In this document: piece after piece, positions 59,835 to 64,000 of the stretch
Numbering within the stretch: position 1 is the stretch's first letter
How the letters are laid out: every line of letters starts with the position of its first letter
Assembly (NCBI GenBank): GCA_903910555.1
Contig: CAIVZZ010000013.1
Coordinates: 186,001-250,000, forward strand
Direction of reading: 5' to 3'
Length of the DNA stretch: 64,000 nt
DNA from: an uncultured Gemmatimonadota bacterium
GTDB lineage: Bacteria; Gemmatimonadota; Gemmatimonadetes; Gemmatimonadales; Gemmatimonadaceae
Notes under the pieces: generated by a model
What the model saw: only the letters and a program-made list of their open reading frames with translations
What the model was told of the DNA's origin: nothing
The model's database searches: none
Position numbers and translations under genes: made by a program

Positions 59835-62597
59835 ATGAAAATCTTCCGAATCGCACTCGCCGCCGCTGCCGTCGTTGCCGCGCCGCTCTCCGCGCAGAAA
59901 CCCGCCGTCACCTCCGCTGACTACGCCAAGTGGGAAATCCTCGGCAATGGCGTCATTTCGCCGGATGGCAAATGGGTCGCCTACGATTTCCGGCGCAACA
60001 GCGGCGAGGGTGAACTGCGCTGGCACGCCGTGGATTCAGACGCTGAGAAAACCGTGAAGCTCGGGACCGGCGCGACCTTCACGCGGAACAGCCGCTATCT
60101 CATTTATACGATCAGCGCCGATACCACCGGCGGTGGTGGCCGCGGCGGACGCGGTGGTCGCGGCGGCGGCGCTGGTGCTGCGGTTGTGGCACCCGCCTCG
60201 AACCACAACAAGGCGGCGGTGGTTGATCTGCGCAGCGGAACCGCGACGACGTTTGAAGATGTCCAAAGTTTTGTCGTGAGCGCGAATGGCGCGCACGTCG
60301 CGTTCCGTCGGTATGCACCGGCCGGTCGCGCGGGGCGCGGCGCCGATCTCGTCGTGCGCGATCTCGATGCCGGGGCAGACGTCACACTCGGCAATGTCAG
60401 CGAATACGCCTGGAGCGATGACGGCGCACTGCTGGCGATGACGATCGACGTCGACGGCAAGACTGGGAATGGCGTGCAGCTCCTCGAGGCGGCGAGCGGC
60501 AACATTCGCTCGCTCGACGCGAGCGATGCGCAATATGTGAATCTATTGTGGCGGCCGCACGGCACCGATCTCGTCGTATTCCGCAGCCGCGCGGACAGCG
60601 CCTTTGCGGATACGAGTTTTGTCGTGATGGCGTGGAACGGGCTCTCCGGTGGAAAACGGCTGCCGCGCATTTACGATTTCAGCGGCGACCGGGAGTTCCC
60701 CGCGGGGATGCGCGTCGCATCGTACCGCAGACCGCAGTGGAATGACGACGGTGGCACGCTCTTTTTTGGCATCGCACAACGCGAAGCGAAGCCCGCCGTG
60801 CCGGCGGTGCGTCTCAGCGGCGCCAACGCCCCCGCGCGCGTCGAAGTCTGGCATTGGAAAGATCTGCGCGAGTTTCACACGCAGCAGGTGAACGGCGCGC
60901 AGGATCGTCAGCGCACACAACTCGTTGCGTGGCATATCCCCAACAATGGGATTGCCCGTCTCTCCGAGAATCCATTCGAGCAGGTGCAGTTCTCCGACAA
61001 CCACAGAGCGGCTGTCGCATCGGACGAAGATCCGTACTTCAAGGAAATTATTTCAGGGCGCGACTATCGCGATTTGTATCGCGTCGATCTCGCCACAGGC
61101 AAGCGCGAGAAACTCGCGACAAAAACGCCGTTCGCGCCAGCGCTTTCGCCGTCGGGGAACGCGATGCTGATCGGACGCGGCGGACAGTGGTGGTATCAGG
61201 AACTCGCCGGCGGCGCGCCGGTGAGCCTCACAGCGAAAATCAAAAGCGGCTTCATGAATGTCGAGGACGATCATCCGACCGCAGAGCGCCGGCCATACGG
61301 ACTCGCTGGCTGGGTCAGTGGCGAGAAAAGCGTGATCCTCTACGATCGTTTTGATCTCTGGCAGGTCAATACGGACGGCACACACGCCGTCCGCCTTACG
61401 AAAGGCCGCGAGGATTCCACGGTATACCGCTACGTCTCGGTCGATCCGGACGCGCGCACGATCGATCCGTCAAAGCCGCTCATGCTCAGCGCAACAGGCG
61501 AGTGGAGCAAGAAGAGCGGCTACGCACGCGTCCAAATCGGCCAGCCCGTCCAGCGCCTCGTGTGGCTCGACAAAGGCGTCGCGCGCCTCACCAAAGCGAA
61601 GGACGCTGACGAATACCTCTACACGCAGCAGTCGTACGAGGACTCGCCGAATATTTTTGCCGCCGGCGCGACGCTGGCCAATGCAAAGGCGCAGTCGCAC
61701 ACCAACGCGTTCCAGGAAAACTACGCGTGGAGCAAACAGGTGCTCCTTCCCTACTCCAACAAGCGCGGCGACAAACTGCAGATGATGCTCACCTACCCGG
61801 CCAACTATCAACCGGGAAAGAAATATCCGATGGTCGTCTACTACTACGAGACGCTGTCGAACACGCATCACCAGTACGTCGTGCCGTCAGAGCGCGCCGT
61901 GTACAACACGACGGTCTTTGCGCAGGAAGGATATTTCGTATTGCGTCCCGACATTCGTTTTCAGGCGCGTTCACCCGGCTGGTCGGGACTCGACTGTGTG
62001 ACCGCCGCCGTGAAAGCCGCGCTCGCAACGGGAATGATCGACGCGGCGAAGGTCGGCAACATGGGCCACTCGTGGGGAGGCTACCAGTCGGCCTTCTACG
62101 CCGTGCACAGCAACGGCGTGTTCGCCGCGAGCATCGCCGGTGCGCCGCTTACGAATCTCATTTCGATGTACGGTTATTCCTCCGGCAACACCGGCCAGCC
62201 GGAGACGGGGCATTACGAGACGAGCCAGGAACGCATGGAAGTTCCGCTCTGGGAAGACCCCAAAGCGTACATCTCGAACTCGACGGTGTTCGCGACCGAT
62301 TCGCTCAAGATTCCGCTGCTGCTCGAAGAGGGCGATGCCGACGGCAACGTGAACTATTACCAGTCGATGGAGCTCTACAACTTCGGCCGGCGCCTCGGGA
62401 AGAATGTTGTCTTCCTGGTGTATGAGGGCGAGAATCACAACGTCGCGAGGCCGGAAAGTCAGGCGGATTATCACAAGCGGCAGCTTGAGTGGTTCGGGCA
62501 TTACCTCAAAGGCGATGCGGCGCCGAACTGGATTACCAACGGCGAGACGTACCTCGAACGCCAGAAGATTCTTCGGGATGGAGGGATCACGCCTTAA
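59835..62597 (+). CDS. S9 family peptidase (prolyl oligopeptidase-like), secreted
   Basis: GHSWGGYQSAFY nucleophile elbow, EEGDADGNVNYYQSMELYNFGRRLGK, YEGENHNV; GGGGRGGRGGRGGGAGA insert; start refined from 59784. Confidence 0.93.
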   Translation: MKIFRIALAAAAVVAAPLSAQKPAVTSADYAKWEILGNGVISPDGKWVAYDFRRNSGEGELRWHAVDSDAEKTVKLGTGATFTRNSRYLIYTISADTTGGGGRGGRGGRGGGAGAAVVAPASNHNKAAVVDLRSGTATTFEDVQSFVVSANGAHVAFRRYAPAGRAGRGADLVVRDLDAGADVTLGNVSEYAWSDDGALLAMTIDVDGKTGNGVQLLEAASGNIRSLDASDAQYVNLLWRPHGTDLVVFRSRADSAFADTSFVVMAWNGLSGGKRLPRIYDFSGDREFPAGMRVASYRRPQWNDDGGTLFFGIAQREAKPAVPAVRLSGANAPARVEVWHWKDLREFHTQQVNGAQDRQRTQLVAWHIPNNGIARLSENPFEQVQFSDNHRAAVASDEDPYFKEIISGRDYRDLYRVDLATGKREKLATKTPFAPALSPSGNAMLIGRGGQWWYQELAGGAPVSLTAKIKSGFMNVEDDHPTAERRPYGLAGWVSGEKSVILYDRFDLWQVNTDGTHAVRLTKGREDSTVYRYVSVDPDARTIDPSKPLMLSATGEWSKKSGYARVQIGQPVQRLVWLDKGVARLTKAKDADEYLYTQQSYEDSPNIFAAGATLANAKAQSHTNAFQENYAWSKQVLLPYSNKRGDKLQMMLTYPANYQPGKKYPMVVYYYETLSNTHHQYVVPSERAVYNTTVFAQEGYFVLRPDIRFQARSPGWSGLDCVTAAVKAALATGMIDAAKVGNMGHSWGGYQSAFYAVHSNGVFAASIAGAPLTNLISMYGYSSGNTGQPETGHYETSQERMEVPLWEDPKAYISNSTVFATDSLKIPLLLEEGDADGNVNYYQSMELYNFGRRLGKNVVFLVYEGENHNVARPESQADYHKRQLEWFGHYLKGDAAPNWITNGETYLERQKILRDGGITP

Positions 62598-62601
62598 CTG
62601 C

Positions 62602-62684
62602 TGACGCAGAACGCAGGAGAGGAATTCGGACGCGGGGTGGAGTGTGAGTCCCTCGTCCTAATTCCTCTCCTTCGTTCTGCGTCA
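62602..62684. repeat. long inverted repeat downstream of S9 peptidase
   Basis: tgacgcagaacgcaggagaggaattcggacg (62602-62632) pairs with cgtcctaattcctctccttcgttctgcgtca (62654-62684), two mismatches. Confidence 0.88.
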
Positions 62685-62773
62685 TTTGTTCCTCGCTCCT
62701 CGCGACTATAGCTCCTGCTGGCCGCGCCGATACTCAGAAAGAACCCATCCCTTCTGAACGCGCAGCGGATCCC

Positions 62774-63190
62774 GTGGCAACAATCCTGATAATCGAAGAC
62801 GATCCCGGCGTTCGCCGCGTACTCATTCACACGCTCGAGCGCGCCGGCCATGACGTGCGTGCCGTCGACAACGGTCGCGACGGCCTGCGCGCTGTGGTCG
62901 AGCACGCGCCTGCGATTGTCGTGACCGATATCGTCATGCCCGACTCGGACGGGCTCGAAGTCATCCGCATTCTCAGAACCGATCATCCCAACGTCAGCAT
63001 CATCGCCATCTCCGGCGGCGGGATGATCTGCCGTACGACCTATCTGGAACTCGCGCACCTCCTCGGCGCGCATATCACGCTCCAGAAGCCCGTGCTCCCC
63101 TCGGATCTCGTCTTTGCCGTCACCGAACTGCTCGACACGACGCCCGCCGGATCCGCATGCGGCTCCGGCGACTCGGACGCGCAACGGTGA
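62774..63190 (+). CDS. single-domain response regulator (receiver)
   Basis: ATILIIEDDPGVRRVLIHTLERAGHDV, VVTDIVMPDSDGLEVIRILR, LQKPVLPSDLV. Confidence 0.92.
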   Translation: MATILIIEDDPGVRRVLIHTLERAGHDVRAVDNGRDGLRAVVEHAPAIVVTDIVMPDSDGLEVIRILRTDHPNVSIIAISGGGMICRTTYLELAHLLGAHITLQKPVLPSDLVFAVTELLDTTPAGSACGSGDSDAQR

Positions 63191-63993
63191 ACCCGCTGGA
63201 GTTTCCGCCGGACACGCCGGACGAACTCCGTCTCGAGAGTGACCGCAGGCTCGCCATCTCGGTGGTGGCAATCCTGCTGTGTGTAAATCTCGTTTTTGTG
63301 ATTCTCAATCTTCGCGACAGCGGCCCGGACGTCTCGGGGATTCCGCCGGTCGTGATTGTGCGATTGATCGGCGTGTTCGTCGCCGCCGTCATGTTCGCCA
63401 TGCTGTGCGCGGCCAGGGATCAGCGCCGGCTGGAAGCGATTTCATTTGGCGGGTCGATTGCCGTTGTGATCCTGCTGCTCCTGATTCAGGCGCTCCTGCC
63501 CTCGAACGACATTCCGAGCATCGCGTTCGATCTCGTGTTCGTGACCACCATGTTCGTGGCGTTGCCAAGTCGTCCGTCGCTGCAACTCATCCCGGTGACG
63601 ATCCTGAGCGCGGGCGCGGCGTTCATGCTGTGGATTCGCCCCGGAACCGGGCTCGACGACGGCGACAAACTTCGCTTCGCGATTTTCTTTGCCGCGGCAA
63701 TCGCACTCGGCTATGTCGCGAGCCTGCGCCGCTTCGAACTGTGGAGCGATGTGATCCGCGCACGAAAGGCCGAGTGGGAATCGGCAATCGAAGCAGATCA
63801 TGCGAAGTGCGAGCTGCAAACGCTGCGCGGCATTATTCCGATCTGTTCGCACTGCAACCGCGTGCGCATCGAAGACGGCCGGCTGTGGGAGGCGGTGGAC
63901 ATGTATGTCTCGCGCCGGACTGATGCCGCGTTTTCACATGGCGTGTGCCCGGACTGTCTTACCGAGCATTATCCGAACGTGCGCGCTGATTGA
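63187..63993 (+). CDS. membrane protein with C-terminal four-cysteine signalling-associated domain
   Basis: GTGA overlap with RR; about 6 TM segments; LQTLRGIIPICSHCNRVRIEDGRLWEAVDMYVSRRTDAAFSHGVCPDCLTEHYP; start refined from 63157. Confidence 0.82.
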   Translation: MNPLEFPPDTPDELRLESDRRLAISVVAILLCVNLVFVILNLRDSGPDVSGIPPVVIVRLIGVFVAAVMFAMLCAARDQRRLEAISFGGSIAVVILLLLIQALLPSNDIPSIAFDLVFVTTMFVALPSRPSLQLIPVTILSAGAAFMLWIRPGTGLDDGDKLRFAIFFAAAIALGYVASLRRFELWSDVIRARKAEWESAIEADHAKCELQTLRGIIPICSHCNRVRIEDGRLWEAVDMYVSRRTDAAFSHGVCPDCLTEHYPNVRAD

Positions 63994-64000
63994 GGGACAG

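Overview
The window is a dense, GC-rich bacterial chromosomal segment. Gene content and style (secreted S9/M28/M16 peptidases, carboxypeptidase-regulatory-like TonB-type barrels, ADOP-type permeases, DUF6600/FecR) look Gemmatimonadota-like, but that is inference. I find no rRNA, tRNA, CRISPR array, transposase or prophage. Core genes include Fe/Mn superoxide dismutase, a Kef/CPA2-type antiporter, speA, an ABC exporter, thrB-thrC, a Phe/Tyr catabolic block (phhA-hpd-hmgA with threonine dehydratase and acetoacetyl-CoA synthetase), Y-family DNA polymerase, dUTPase, an orphan DNA methyltransferase, a two-domain multicopper oxidase flanked by a kinase and a response regulator, YceI and porin-like proteins, a CHASE3 hybrid kinase, and several secreted peptidases and amidohydrolases. 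The most unusual signal is non-coding: a set of very long, often nested hairpins at gene 3' ends (about 891-1043, 7066-7181, 12127-12278, 14808-14966, 19763-19905, 34101-34406, 62602-62684, plus weaker or partial ones at 23240-23309 and 30928-30965). They can fill whole intergenic gaps. Some share outer arms between loci but have unrelated inner arms. The one at 34101-34406 is a roughly 300-bp purine/pyrimidine-asymmetric hairpin with 11-bp tandem repeats. Other points of interest: an OmpA-family gene split by an in-frame TAG, a barrel protein gene with a frame break at a G5 run, a catalytically degenerate M16 homologue, RGG-like glycine/arginine tracts in several secreted proteins, and a hairpin that would sequester a Shine-Dalgarno sequence at 50584-50623. 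All calls come from reading the sequence and the supplied ORF track; no searches were run.
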